Source: Shewanella hanedai (lineage in GTDB: Bacteria > Pseudomonadota > Gammaproteobacteria > Enterobacterales > Shewanellaceae). From it: 64,000 nucleotides of DNA. Made by a program: the position numbers and the translations under genes. Below are positions 38,586 to 47,810 of the stretch, piece after piece. Each line of letters starts with the position of its first letter. The stretch's first letter is position 1. The notes below the pieces were generated by a model. That model was not told the origin of the DNA and searched no databases. It was given only the letters and a program-made list of their open reading frames with translations. The stretch spans positions 248,001-312,000 of the forward strand of contig NZ_VKGK01000002.1 in the NCBI RefSeq assembly GCF_007197645.1, in the 5' to 3' direction.

Positions 38586-41500
38586 ATGAATATAAGTAAT
38601 CAAGAGCAGCTCCATGTCTCGGGTGAGTTTATTAATATTGGCGATGAACGATTCTACGTCATACGTAATTCCGACAAAATGGCCCCTTTTTTCGTCAGTG
38701 TCATTTCAAACAGCGACCACTGGCTATTTGTCTCCTCCACGGGGGGATTAACTGCAGGAAGAGTTTCACCAGAAACCGCCCTATTTCCTTACATCACCGT
38801 CGATAAAATTCACGAAAGCAACCTCCACACAGGTAGTAAAACCCTGATTAAAGTGGACGCTGATGATACCTCCCATTACTGGGAGCCATTTAACCAGGAG
38901 CATGATCATCTATATGCCCTTACCCGTAATATCTATAAAAATGTCTTGGGTAACAAACTCTGCTTTGAAGAGGTAAACCATGATCTGCAACTGCTTTTCA
39001 GATACACCTGGCTCACCAGTGAAAAATATGGGTTTGTGCGTGAATGTGAACTGATTAACCTCTCAGACAATACTGCATCTGTAGAGCTAGTCGATGGATT
39101 ACAAAATATCCTGCCAGCGGGAACCCCTCGATTTACACAGACCAATTCAAGTAACCTCGTTGATGCTTACAAATGGAGCGAGTTAGATCAGCAAACCAAG
39201 CTGGCCTATTTCGCGCTGTATTCAGGCATTACCGACAGAGCTGAACCGAGCGAATCCCTCAAAGCCAATACCGTTTTCTGTCTTGGTTTAGATAATTACA
39301 ACGCTCTGCTTTCGAATGAACAGCTTAGCGAATTCCGTCGTGGTAATAAGGTAAGCCAAGAGGCGCATAAACGCGGTATTCGTGGCGCCTATCTCATCAA
39401 TACTCGTCTTGAGATCCCAGCGAAACAATCTCAACATTGGCAGCTAGTCGCCAATATTGAGCAAAGCCAAAGCCAAGTTGTCGCTTTACGTAGTCAGCTG
39501 GCTCAGCCGCTTAACATTAAGACCGATATAGCCAGTAACATTAACGCTGGCTCAGATGAATTAGCACGGATCATGGGCGCTGCAGATGCATTTCAAGTCA
39601 CCGCTCAAGAAGATGTTGCTGTGCATCATTACGCCAATGTTGTGTTCAACATCTTGCGTGGCGGCGCGTTCGATGACCAATATCAGATTTCATTAAACGA
39701 TTTTGTTACCACGGTGAGTCTCTTTAACCGTGATGTTTTCCAGCGCCACCAGAGCCAACTGCAAAGGCTTCAAGGCCCGCTCGACTTCACCACCTTACTC
39801 GCCTATATAAAACAGCTCAACGATCCTCAGTTAGAACGTCTTTGCTATGAATATTTACCGATATCTTTTGGGCGAAGACACGGTGACCCGAGTCGTCCTT
39901 GGAATCAGTTCGCCATAAAACTCATTGATGAAAACAACAATAAGCTGCTGACCTATCAGGGTAACTGGCGAGATATCTTCCAAAATTGGGAAGCGCTAAC
40001 TTTTAGCTATCCTGAGTTTATCGAGAATGTGATCGCCAAGTTCGTCAACGCTTCAACAATGGATGGTTATAACCCATACCGAATCACCAAAGAGGGAATT
40101 GATTGGGAAGTTGAAGAGCCAGATGATCCGTGGAGCTACATAGGATATTGGGGCGATCACCAGATAATCTACCTGCAGAAAATGCTAGAGCTATCTAACC
40201 AGTTCCACCCTAAGAGGTTAAGCACGCTGCTTTATCGAGATATCTTTAGCTATGCCAATGTGCCTTATCGTATCAATACCTTTGAAGCAATGCTTGAAAA
40301 CGCTAAAAGTACCGTTACCTATGACGAAGAGCTAGCGACGCAAATCGAACTACGCGTTGGTTTAATGGGGGCTGATGGCAAACTAGTACTCGATGACAAC
40401 AATCAGGTATACCAAGTTAACTTGCTCGAGAAACTCTTAGTGCCCTTGCTTTGTAAGCTAGGCAACTTAGTCATTGATGGCGGTATTTGGCTCAATACAC
40501 AGAGACCTGAATGGAATGATGCCAACAACGCACTCGTAGGCCAAGGCTTGTCTATTGTCACCTTATGTTATCTACGTCGATATGTGAGCTTTATACTCGA
40601 GTTGCTCGTAAAAGAGACCAAAGCTGTCCCGCTTTCGATAGAGGTCAGCGATTGGTTTGGTGAAACTGCGGCGGCGTTAAATAAGGTCCGCCCGTTACTC
40701 AATAACACGCGTTTAAATGCAGAGCAAAGATACGAGTGTTTAGCCGAACTTGGCAAAGCAGCAAGCAACTATCGTCAAGCAATCTATCAAGATTCTCCTT
40801 TTTCAGGTAAAAGAGATCACGACATAAGTTCAATCACTCAGCTACTCGAAGATGCGCTCTTTGCGATAGATCACACCATCCACACCAACAAAACAGACTC
40901 AGGGCTATATCACGCATACAACTTGCTAGGTCTGCAGCCAAACGCCGTTAGCATCGACTCGTTATATCCCATGCTAGAGGGGCAAGTTGCCGCATTAAGC
41001 GCAGGCGTATTGCAGCCAACCGAAGCTATTTCAGTATTAGAAGCCTTATTTGACAGTGATATTTACCGTCCCGATCAGCAAAGCTTCATGCTCTACCCCG
41101 ATCGTGAACTGCCGTTATTTTTAGAGAAAAATATCGTCCCTAAACAATCGATCATCTCATCGTCACTATTAATGAAAATGATCGAAAGTAAAGATGAGCG
41201 AATCATCGTTCAAGACAGTGATGGTGCCTTCCGCTTTAATGCTGAACTGAGCAATGCCAATGATCTCATTAGCCAGCTAGACACGATGTCAATCAAGTTA
41301 GGCAGTGAATTAGCGTCAAACAAAGAAGCCATTGTTGAACTCTATGAGTCTGTTTTCAATCACAAAGCCTTTACCGGACGTTCAGGCGGAATGTTTGGTT
41401 TTGAAGGATTAGGTTGTATCTATTGGCATATGGTATCGAAACTACTATTAGCTGCGATGGAAAACTTCTTTATTGCGTTACAGCAAGGGGACAAAGAGAG

Positions 41501-42044
41501 CACTGAGCAACTGGGACAGCTCTATTACCGCATTAGAGGCGGCATTGGTTTTAATAAAAACCCACAAGAATATGGCGCATTCCCTACCGACCCATACTCC
41601 CACACGCCAAAAACGGCGGGTGCGCAGCAGCCTGGTATGACAGGGCAAGTTAAAGAGGAGATTTTAGCGCGTTTTGGTGAGTTAGGCATTCGAGTGAGCC
41701 ATGGTGAAGTGCATTTCCAACCTAATTTACTTCGCCCTTGTGAATTTAATACCGAAGCAAAAGATTTTGACTATTTAGATGTAAACAATCAGTGGCAGAG
41801 GATAAAAACTCCCGCTTCAAGTCTAGGGTTTACCTGGTGCCAAGTCCCGATTATTTATGAATTGAACGATAAGGTATCTCCCACCATGACGATTTTATTG
41901 CGTGACGGAAGAGAGAAAGTCATTGAAAACGCCACGCTCTCTTCTGATTTCTGTTATGAGTTATTTTTACGCAATGGCAACATTCAGCAGATTAATTTGA
42001 CACTCAACACAGCTCAACTTTTTACCCAAGGATTGACCGAGTAA
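38586..42044 (+). CDS. GH149-type beta-1,3-glucan phosphorylase
   Basis: 1152 residues from the ATG at 38586 (AGGTGG 8 bp before), preferred to a GTG four codons earlier. Length and architecture agree with GH149 phosphorylases: N-terminal beta-sandwich, helical linker and (alpha/alpha)6 barrel. ISFGRRHGDPSRPWNQF and EPDDPWSYIGYWGDHQIIYL are barrel motifs shared by the GH94/149/161 clan; the general acid is probably in the second. Such enzymes split beta-1,3-gluco-oligosaccharides with phosphate to glucose-1-phosphate, saving ATP. No signal peptide, so it works in the cytoplasm. Assignment to GH149 rather than GH161 is from recall and context. Confidence 0.8.
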   Translation: MNISNQEQLHVSGEFINIGDERFYVIRNSDKMAPFFVSVISNSDHWLFVSSTGGLTAGRVSPETALFPYITVDKIHESNLHTGSKTLIKVDADDTSHYWEPFNQEHDHLYALTRNIYKNVLGNKLCFEEVNHDLQLLFRYTWLTSEKYGFVRECELINLSDNTASVELVDGLQNILPAGTPRFTQTNSSNLVDAYKWSELDQQTKLAYFALYSGITDRAEPSESLKANTVFCLGLDNYNALLSNEQLSEFRRGNKVSQEAHKRGIRGAYLINTRLEIPAKQSQHWQLVANIEQSQSQVVALRSQLAQPLNIKTDIASNINAGSDELARIMGAADAFQVTAQEDVAVHHYANVVFNILRGGAFDDQYQISLNDFVTTVSLFNRDVFQRHQSQLQRLQGPLDFTTLLAYIKQLNDPQLERLCYEYLPISFGRRHGDPSRPWNQFAIKLIDENNNKLLTYQGNWRDIFQNWEALTFSYPEFIENVIAKFVNASTMDGYNPYRITKEGIDWEVEEPDDPWSYIGYWGDHQIIYLQKMLELSNQFHPKRLSTLLYRDIFSYANVPYRINTFEAMLENAKSTVTYDEELATQIELRVGLMGADGKLVLDDNNQVYQVNLLEKLLVPLLCKLGNLVIDGGIWLNTQRPEWNDANNALVGQGLSIVTLCYLRRYVSFILELLVKETKAVPLSIEVSDWFGETAAALNKVRPLLNNTRLNAEQRYECLAELGKAASNYRQAIYQDSPFSGKRDHDISSITQLLEDALFAIDHTIHTNKTDSGLYHAYNLLGLQPNAVSIDSLYPMLEGQVAALSAGVLQPTEAISVLEALFDSDIYRPDQQSFMLYPDRELPLFLEKNIVPKQSIISSSLLMKMIESKDERIIVQDSDGAFRFNAELSNANDLISQLDTMSIKLGSELASNKEAIVELYESVFNHKAFTGRSGGMFGFEGLGCIYWHMVSKLLLAAMENFFIALQQGDKESTEQLGQLYYRIRGGIGFNKNPQEYGAFPTDPYSHTPKTAGAQQPGMTGQVKEEILARFGELGIRVSHGEVHFQPNLLRPCEFNTEAKDFDYLDVNNQWQRIKTPASSLGFTWCQVPIIYELNDKVSPTMTILLRDGREKVIENATLSSDFCYELFLRNGNIQQINLTLNTAQLFTQGLTE

Positions 42045-42101
42045 TGGGCATTTTAGTCATGTTGAACAGATCATTTTTTACAGTATTAAGTGGAGTTAAG
42101 A

Positions 42102-42989
42102 GTGTCTAAAAACTACAACAAATATATGTCATTAGCCGGCGTTAACTTTTCAAACCTTACCACTGAGGAGTTACGAAAGCTGGCAGTCCATATTCTGACA
42201 GAAAAGATACACGGTATCTCCTTCAGCCCTTACACCGAAGGTCAAAAGCCTGGCGCAGAAATAACAGAGCAACAGATAAATGATAGATTAGATCTTATCA
42301 AAACAAACGTTAACTGGGTTCGCTCTTTTTCCTGCACTGAGGGCAATCAACATACTCCCAAAGTAGCCAAGGAAAATGGCCTAAATACCTTAGTTGGTGT
42401 CTGGCTCGACGGTGATTTAGAAAACAATGAAAAAGAGCTTACCAACGCCATTGAAGTGGCTCGTGCAGGCCATGTTGATATTCTCGCTGTGGGTAATGAA
42501 GTCTTACTGCGTGGCGAGTTAACTGAAGATGAGTTAATCGCTTACATCAACCGCGCAAAGCAGGCCTTACCAGGTGTAGAAGTCGGCTATGTCGATGCGT
42601 ATTTCAAATTTGAAGATTATCCCAAAGTAACGGAAGCCTGCGATGTTATTTTGGCTAATTGCTACCCTTTCTGGGAAGGTTGCCCTGCTGATTATTCCCT
42701 TCTTTATATGAAAGATATGCACCGCCGTGCAGTAAAAGCGGGGAAAGGTAAACGCGTCATCATTACCGAAACTGGCTGGCCTAATCTAGGTACAGCAGAA
42801 AGAGGCGCAGTGCCCTCATTTGATAATGCACTTAAATATTTCATCAATACCTATCTATGGGCTGAAGAAGAATCCATTGAGATCTTCTATTTCTCCTCTT
42901 TTGATGAAACCTGGAAAATAGAAGATGAAGGTGATGTCGGCGCCTACTGGGGATTGTGGGATAAAGATGGAAAGCTCAAATATGTTTAA
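42102..42989 (+). CDS. GH17 beta-1,3-glucanase / glucanosyltransferase (cytoplasmic), first copy
   Basis: 295 residues from the GTG at 42102, which has GGAG 6 bp upstream; a GTG at 42090 is the alternative. GH17 barrel: acid/base Glu in ILAVGNEVLLRG, nucleophile Glu in VIITETGWPNLG, and HGISFSPYTEGQKPG near the N-terminus. No signal peptide. GH17 members are endo-beta-1,3-glucanases or transglycosylases, so inside the cell this may trim or extend imported oligosaccharides for the phosphorylase next door. It begins 57 bp after the GH149 stop. Confidence 0.9.
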   Translation: MSKNYNKYMSLAGVNFSNLTTEELRKLAVHILTEKIHGISFSPYTEGQKPGAEITEQQINDRLDLIKTNVNWVRSFSCTEGNQHTPKVAKENGLNTLVGVWLDGDLENNEKELTNAIEVARAGHVDILAVGNEVLLRGELTEDELIAYINRAKQALPGVEVGYVDAYFKFEDYPKVTEACDVILANCYPFWEGCPADYSLLYMKDMHRRAVKAGKGKRVIITETGWPNLGTAERGAVPSFDNALKYFINTYLWAEEESIEIFYFSSFDETWKIEDEGDVGAYWGLWDKDGKLKYV

Positions 42990-43950
42990 TAATGATAACA
43001 CTACAGGTATTACAACAATGAACTTAGTCCACGGCAATGCAATCTGTTACTCAGGCTATCGCGAAGGGCAAAACCCCGGAGCCGGAGTCTACCCAAGCTA
43101 TGAAGAGATCAAAGAAGATCTCACTATATTGGCAAAAAACTGGTCCTATTTACGCCTCTACGATTGCGGCCCACATGCTGAAATCGTACTCGATGTGATT
43201 CGCAATGAAGCCTTTTCATTCAAAATCATGCTTGGTGCTGATCTAGGTGCTGAAGTTAGCAATCCTAACTGCCCGTGGGATGCCAATTTCGATGCTCAAA
43301 TTCTTCAACAAAACCACGTCAATAACGTCGCTCAAATCGACAAATTGATACTGTTAGCAAAGCAATATCCAGACATTATTTTTTCAGTGTCTATTGGCAA
43401 TGAAGCTAGCGTAGAGTGGACAGATCACCTTGTTCCAGTGGAAAGCCTCATTAGTTATGTACGCAAAATTAAAAATGAAATAACACTGCCTGTCACTTTC
43501 TGCGAGAACTATGTACCTTGGACTAACAAGCTTGCTCCACTGGTTGCTGAACTCGATTTTTTATCCATCCACACTTATCCAGTTTGGGAATATCAAACTA
43601 TAGAAAGTGCCCTCGATTACACTAAGCAAAATTACTATTCAGTGGCGAATCAATACCCAGATACTCCGGTGTGCATAACTGAAGCGGGTTGGGCATGTGC
43701 GTCAAATGGTCGAGGCATTGAACCATGGAACGCTTCACAAGAGCTGCAAGCCATATACTATGAACAACTCATTGAGTGGACAACACAAGAAAAGATCCTT
43801 ACCTTTGTTTTTGAAGCCTTTGATGAACAATGGAAAGGCTCATCACACCCTTTAGAGCCAGAAAAGCATTGGGGATTATTCAACTTAGATCGCACCCCTA
43901 AACTCGTGATGCAGTCACTATTTCAACCTCAAGAAGAACCAGCGATATAA
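42982..43950 (+). CDS. GH17 beta-1,3-glucanase / glucanosyltransferase, second copy
   Basis: 322 residues if begun at the ATG at 42982, which overlaps the preceding stop by 8 bp with GGAAAG upstream. An ATG at 43018, starting right at the domain (MNLVHGNAICYSGYREGQNPG), is equally possible. A longer frame from 42925 reads through the first GH17 gene and is unlikely. Catalytic Glu residues are in FSVSIGNEASVEW and VCITEAGWACAS. It is clearly paralogous to its neighbour but diverged, suggesting different linkages or transfer activity. No signal peptide. End of the rightward glucanase series. Confidence 0.88.
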   Translation: MFNNDNTTGITTMNLVHGNAICYSGYREGQNPGAGVYPSYEEIKEDLTILAKNWSYLRLYDCGPHAEIVLDVIRNEAFSFKIMLGADLGAEVSNPNCPWDANFDAQILQQNHVNNVAQIDKLILLAKQYPDIIFSVSIGNEASVEWTDHLVPVESLISYVRKIKNEITLPVTFCENYVPWTNKLAPLVAELDFLSIHTYPVWEYQTIESALDYTKQNYYSVANQYPDTPVCITEAGWACASNGRGIEPWNASQELQAIYYEQLIEWTTQEKILTFVFEAFDEQWKGSSHPLEPEKHWGLFNLDRTPKLVMQSLFQPQEEPAI

Positions 43951-44072
43951 ACTAAACTAGCTATGCTTCAAAATGTTAGTTAGATTTAATACACGAATGG
44001 TCTGAAATAAAATACTTGTAGCACTTAACAGCCTTAATTTTGTTAAGTGCTTTTTGCCCAATAAGGCGAAAA

Positions 44073-45236
44073 ATGATGACAGGAAAATGGATTACATCGC
44101 ACTTAATCACCGATAAAAAAGCACAACTCTGGTGGTTGGTTCTTGGGTACTGGTTCTTTGTCAGTGTCATAAGCCTTTTCACATTAACATTATGGTATGG
44201 CGCGATAACGTGGCTTCACATCGGGCACACCATCATCCAATCTGCATTGGGTTTTATCCTCTCATTTCCTCTTTATTTCGCCGTTGTCGCTATTTGGGAA
44301 CAACCCTTACTGACCAGAGTCAGCAAAAGTATCTTACTCACGCTACTCGTTGCATTAATATGGACCGTGGTCAGGCTCGGCATTTTTATTCAAATGACGA
44401 CTTTTGAAGATCAATGGAATGATTTTGGTGGCTGGCTTTTTGGCAGTATCTTTATCTTTCTTGGCTTAGTTGGTTTTTTTCATGGCATGAAGTATTTTCA
44501 ACTTTTACAGTTTAAACATGATGTTATGTTAAAAACTGAAGCAGAAGTAAAAGAACAACAAATTGAAACAATGCGCGCACAAACTGTGGCAAGAGATGCA
44601 CAGATTAAGATGTTACGTTACCAGCTAAACCCTCACTTTCTGTGCAATACCCTGAACGCTATCAATTCACTGATTGAAATTGAAGAGCCTAAGAAAGCGC
44701 AGCGTATGGCCATTCAACTGAGCAAGTTTCTGCGTTATTCATTAGACAATCATCCCAACGCCAAAATCACATTAGAAAACGAACTAAATGCGCTCGATCT
44801 GTATCTCGAAATTGAAAAAACACGATTTGGCGATCGTCTTACACTCGATTTTAACGTTGATAAACACTCTTTACACGCCAGTATTCCAAGCTTACTTTTA
44901 CAGCCTATCATTGAGAATTCAATGAAACACGTGATTGCTAAAAATGAAAATGGTGGCGCTATTAGCTTATTTTCCAACATAATAGATAACCAGCTAGTAT
45001 TAGAGCTAAGTGATACAGGCTCAAAAACCATAGACAGTAAAATGCTCAAAGGTTCGAAAGGACGAGGCATAGGTTTGCGAAACATAGATGAGCGCCTTAA
45101 GGTCCTCTATGGTGATAATTACCTTTTTGAGCTGAATATCATGCCTTCTGGTGGCCTGAAAACGATTATAAAAATCCCTTATGAGCCGCTAGAGCAATCG
45201 TCAACAGACAGTCAATCAACATCAGTCAGGACATAA
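44073..45236 (+). CDS. LytS/YehU-type sensor histidine kinase
   Basis: 387 residues from the ATG at 44073 with AAGGCG upstream; the frame extends 11 codons further without a ribosome site. Four membrane segments occupy about residues 15-135, with no large extracytoplasmic domain. The His_kinase domain has LRYQLNPHFLCNTLNAIN (phospho-His; Cys replaces the more usual Phe), and ATPase motifs LLLQPIIENSMKH and GRGIGLRNIDERL. It pairs with the LytTR regulator 8 bp downstream. Location at the end of the laminarin locus suggests it controls it, but the signal is unknown. Confidence 0.9.
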   Translation: MMTGKWITSHLITDKKAQLWWLVLGYWFFVSVISLFTLTLWYGAITWLHIGHTIIQSALGFILSFPLYFAVVAIWEQPLLTRVSKSILLTLLVALIWTVVRLGIFIQMTTFEDQWNDFGGWLFGSIFIFLGLVGFFHGMKYFQLLQFKHDVMLKTEAEVKEQQIETMRAQTVARDAQIKMLRYQLNPHFLCNTLNAINSLIEIEEPKKAQRMAIQLSKFLRYSLDNHPNAKITLENELNALDLYLEIEKTRFGDRLTLDFNVDKHSLHASIPSLLLQPIIENSMKHVIAKNENGGAISLFSNIIDNQLVLELSDTGSKTIDSKMLKGSKGRGIGLRNIDERLKVLYGDNYLFELNIMPSGGLKTIIKIPYEPLEQSSTDSQSTSVRT

Positions 45237-45244
45237 GTCAGAAT

Positions 45245-46066
45245 ATGATTAAATTAAGAACCTTAATAGTTGATGATGAACCACTAGCACTGAAATTATT
45301 ACGTTCAAAGTTAAGCCATATCCCTGAAATAGAGATTGTTGCTCAGTGCAGTAATGGTAGAGAGGCGATTGCCGCCACAATAGAATTCGAGCCTGACCTC
45401 ATTTTTTTGGACATTCAGATGCCAGGTATTGATGGCTTTGGTGTCATAAAGAAACTTCAAACAGAGATACTGCCCTTAGTCATCTTCACCACTGCATTTG
45501 AAAAATATGCCTTAGATGCATTTGATGTTCACGCTGTGGATTATATTTTAAAGCCCATTGATGATGAGCATATACAAAGAGCGGTTTCTCGCGCCATACA
45601 ACGATTTGAAACCGGTGAGAAACACGATAACAAGCCCCACATTATCGGTGCAATTAACGAAATCGATCTCATCCAACATCGCTCTGAAGCACTCGATGAT
45701 GAGGTTAAAACTCAAGCCACTAGCATCGATAACGTTGAGCGAAAAATTGTCATAAAAGACAGAGACAATATCACCATCCTTAAACAATCTGATATTGAGT
45801 GGGTCGATGCGGCAGGAGACTACGTTTGCATACATACAGATGCTGTGACTCATATCAAACGCAGTACCTTAAAGAGCTTACTTAAAGACTTAGACCCTTC
45901 AATCTTTAAGCGAGTGCACAGATCTACCATCGTCAATCTCAACTATATCCAGAAGGTTATTCCACATACCAAAGGCGAGTTTTTTCTTAAACTCGGCGAA
46001 TATGATCAAGTCAAAGTCAGTCGCAATTATCGAGATGTCATTAAGTCTTTCTTGTCAGAAAGTTAA
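45245..46066 (+). CDS. LytTR-type response regulator
   Basis: 273 residues. The receiver domain has acidic pocket VDDEP, phospho-acceptor Asp in LIFLDIQMPGIDGFG and Lys in VDYILKPID. A LytTR DNA-binding domain covers about 170-270 with IEWVDAAGDYVCIHT, LDPSIFKRVHRSTIVNLNYI and VSRNYRDVIK. It binds paired direct repeats by family rule; candidate repeats with 21-bp period occur upstream of the lipoprotein and GH16-TonB genes. Cotranscribed with the kinase (8-bp gap) and followed by a hairpin at 46181. Confidence 0.92.
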   Translation: MIKLRTLIVDDEPLALKLLRSKLSHIPEIEIVAQCSNGREAIAATIEFEPDLIFLDIQMPGIDGFGVIKKLQTEILPLVIFTTAFEKYALDAFDVHAVDYILKPIDDEHIQRAVSRAIQRFETGEKHDNKPHIIGAINEIDLIQHRSEALDDEVKTQATSIDNVERKIVIKDRDNITILKQSDIEWVDAAGDYVCIHTDAVTHIKRSTLKSLLKDLDPSIFKRVHRSTIVNLNYIQKVIPHTKGEFFLKLGEYDQVKVSRNYRDVIKSFLSES

Positions 46067-46180
46067 ACACTGTTTGGGTAGTAAGTCATCGATGCTTACT
46101 TGTCTGATAAAAAATTTCAAATAACGTTAGATAGTTATCTGCCTTAGCTCCAAAAATTGATGTCCTTTGATTAGACAAAT

Positions 46181-46219
46181 CAGGCAAGTTTAAATAAAAA
46201 GTAAAACTTACCTGGTTTT
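46181..46219. terminator. Hairpin between LytTR gene and RiPP locus
   Basis: CAGGCAAGTTT pairs with AAACTTACCTG (one mismatch) around an AT loop, with TTTTAT after it on the plus strand. It probably ends the kinase/regulator transcript and may also stop the convergent RiPP-locus transcript. Confidence 0.6.
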
Positions 46220-46245
46220 ATATCAAACTAATCATCAGACTTTAC

Positions 46246-46728
46246 TTACTGTGCAGTGATGAAGGGATCCCAATTCACAAAATATGATACAGGGTGCAAT
46301 ATCCCAACGGTGACTTTAATTTGTATTTGATATGTTTGAGTTCCAGTATTTAACGCCTGACCAATCCAGTAACTTCCATTAGATTGCTTTACAGGTTGAC
46401 CCGCAGCACTGAAAACACTGCCTTGCGATATAGTAAAACCTGTTATCTCGACTGTATCTCCTGTTGTTCCGAGTGCGTTTATCGGCACACATTTAAAGCC
46501 AATAAGACTGCCCACATTACAACAAGTATGGAGTTCCAGCGTCCCCTCTCCTGAACTGCCATTGGCCTCTTGATTATCCATCATATAGATGCCTTGACTG
46601 ATATTATTACCATTCTGGCTTGCTACATATGACGTATCAACAGCGATTTCAATTGCGGTTAATGGGTTCAGAGAATTCGCTGTACTTTCTTCTTTCATGA
46701 CTTTTAAGTTTTCATTTATCATCATCAT
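46246..46728 (-). CDS. AidA/PixA inclusion-body-like protein, copy A
   Basis: 160 residues, no signal peptide; GAGGAA sits 7 bp before the first of three consecutive ATGs at 46728. The pattern AIEIAVDTSYV, QGIYMMDNQEANGSSGEGTL and a closing SYFVNWDPFITA resembles the AidA/PixA family (crystalline inclusion proteins of Xenorhabdus, and AidA). PixA proteins typically have a VDTDYI start, a GTADL strand and a WDP end. Resemblance is by recalled pattern, so it needs a profile search. It is a paralogue of the next gene (VDT, then NGSSxEGT, VFxAxGxP, WxGQAxNxG shared). Last gene of the RiPP locus. Confidence 0.6.
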   Translation of the reverse strand: MMMINENLKVMKEESTANSLNPLTAIEIAVDTSYVASQNGNNISQGIYMMDNQEANGSSGEGTLELHTCCNVGSLIGFKCVPINALGTTGDTVEITGFTISQGSVFSAAGQPVKQSNGSYWIGQALNTGTQTYQIQIKVTVGILHPVSYFVNWDPFITAQ

Positions 46729-46769
46729 TATATTATTCCTCTAATTTTTTGATTTATAGAATCAAAAAG

Positions 46770-47186
46770 TTATTTATTCGAAACTGTTAATACAGGATTA
46801 ACCGTGGTTGAAATTCCTGTACCACCGGCAGGCTGGGCATTAAAAGTGATTCCATAAGTCGCAGCTCCATTAGCCTGAGCTTGTCCAGTCCACGTGCTCT
46901 GATCTACTTGAGTAGGTGTTCCTCCCGCACCAAAAACGGCTGAGTTACTGAAGTTTTGGATAGATAATTCACCATCCCAATTTTTATTCGTATTAAGAAC
47001 CTGCCAGCAAACTTTTGTATTTGTAGATACATTGGTGTTGAGGTTTACAGTCCCCTCTGCAGAGCTACCGTTGTTGTGGTTACTGTCCACAAGATAGACA
47101 CCTGTTGTTGATCCATTTTGAAGTGCATTTGTATCTACCCAAATTTGCACGAACACACCACATTCAGATGGTTGAATGTTAGCCAT
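46770..47186 (-). CDS. AidA/PixA inclusion-body-like protein, copy B
   Basis: 138 residues with AAGGGG 7 bp before the ATG at 47186. It shares with copy A the ordered motifs IWVDTNAL, GVYLVDSNHNNGSSAEGTV, AVFGAGGTPTQ and STWTGQAQANGAATYGI, which correspond to beta strands. It is shorter at the C-terminus and lacks the WDPFI ending. No signal peptide and few Cys (two). Function unknown; the position downstream of two precursor-like peptides suggests an immunity, carrier, storage or target-binding role, but this is conjecture. A 237-bp very AT-rich gap with no gene separates it from the upstream peptide. Confidence 0.55.
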   Translation of the reverse strand: MANIQPSECGVFVQIWVDTNALQNGSTTGVYLVDSNHNNGSSAEGTVNLNTNVSTNTKVCWQVLNTNKNWDGELSIQNFSNSAVFGAGGTPTQVDQSTWTGQAQANGAATYGITFNAQPAGGTGISTTVNPVLTVSNK

Positions 47187-47423
47187 GGTTATTCCCCTTA
47201 AATATTTACATTTAAATGATTAAGTTCCGTATATTAAGATGTCTATAAAAAATATATCTCAATATAATTGAAGAACTTTTATTTATATAATAATTTTATA
47301 TTGCTACGGTTTAATATAATTACACTAGCCAGTATCAATTAACTTTTAAGACATGATGTCAAATACGTTCTATTATATATCGCCTAAAAACTATAACGAT
47401 GTAATATTAATACTCTATGATAC

Positions 47424-47669
47424 TTAGCAAACAGCCACAGTACCGTTATCTCCTTGCCAGTGATTGGCGACTCTAAAAGCACAACAAGCCGCACAATTGA
47501 AACTACCTGGGATGGGTCCATCTAAACTAAAACATTGACCTTGACCAGTATTTTCAGCGCCACATGCTGAAGCCTCTACACCGCTTAACACATTTTTATG
47601 GCTACTTACTTCCGATAATGTAAAACCTACATTTCGGTTAATCGGTTGTGATTGTGTTGGAAGAAACAT
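47424..47669 (-). CDS. Cyanobactin-like RiPP precursor peptide 1 (81 aa)
   Basis: 81 residues; GAGGA precedes the ATG by 8 bp. The N-terminus MFLPTQSQPINRNVGFT resembles the leader of the patellamide precursor PatE (NILPQQGQPVIR). GVEAS at residues 30-34 equals the PatE recognition sequence II (GLEAS), after which PatA-type proteases cut. It is followed by the 13-residue stretch ACGAENTGQGQCF and then SLDG, which resembles recognition sequence III (AYDG). The rest, 52-81, is Cys-rich (CAACC) and ends in TVAVC. Six Cys in all. Candidate substrate of the S8 protease two genes upstream; core boundaries are inference. Confidence 0.75.
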   Translation of the reverse strand: MFLPTQSQPINRNVGFTLSEVSSHKNVLSGVEASACGAENTGQGQCFSLDGPIPGSFNCAACCAFRVANHWQGDNGTVAVC

Positions 47670-47684
47670 ATTAAAATCCTCATT

Positions 47685-47716
47685 TAATAAGTCTCCCTAT
47701 ATCTGGCGACTTATTA
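47685..47716 (-). other. Hairpin just before precursor peptide 1
   Basis: TAATAAGTC pairs perfectly with GACTTATTA around a 14-base loop, ending 8 bp upstream of the peptide's GAGGA site. It has no T-run in the transcribed direction, so it looks like an mRNA-processing or stabilising stem rather than a terminator. Confidence 0.5.
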
Positions 47717-47810
47717 AAAATAAAAAAAGAATAAATCGATATTTAAAAGTATTGATTCTAAATTACAACGTTACGATTCATTCCTTTCAAAACATACTTT
47801 ACAAAGTTGT

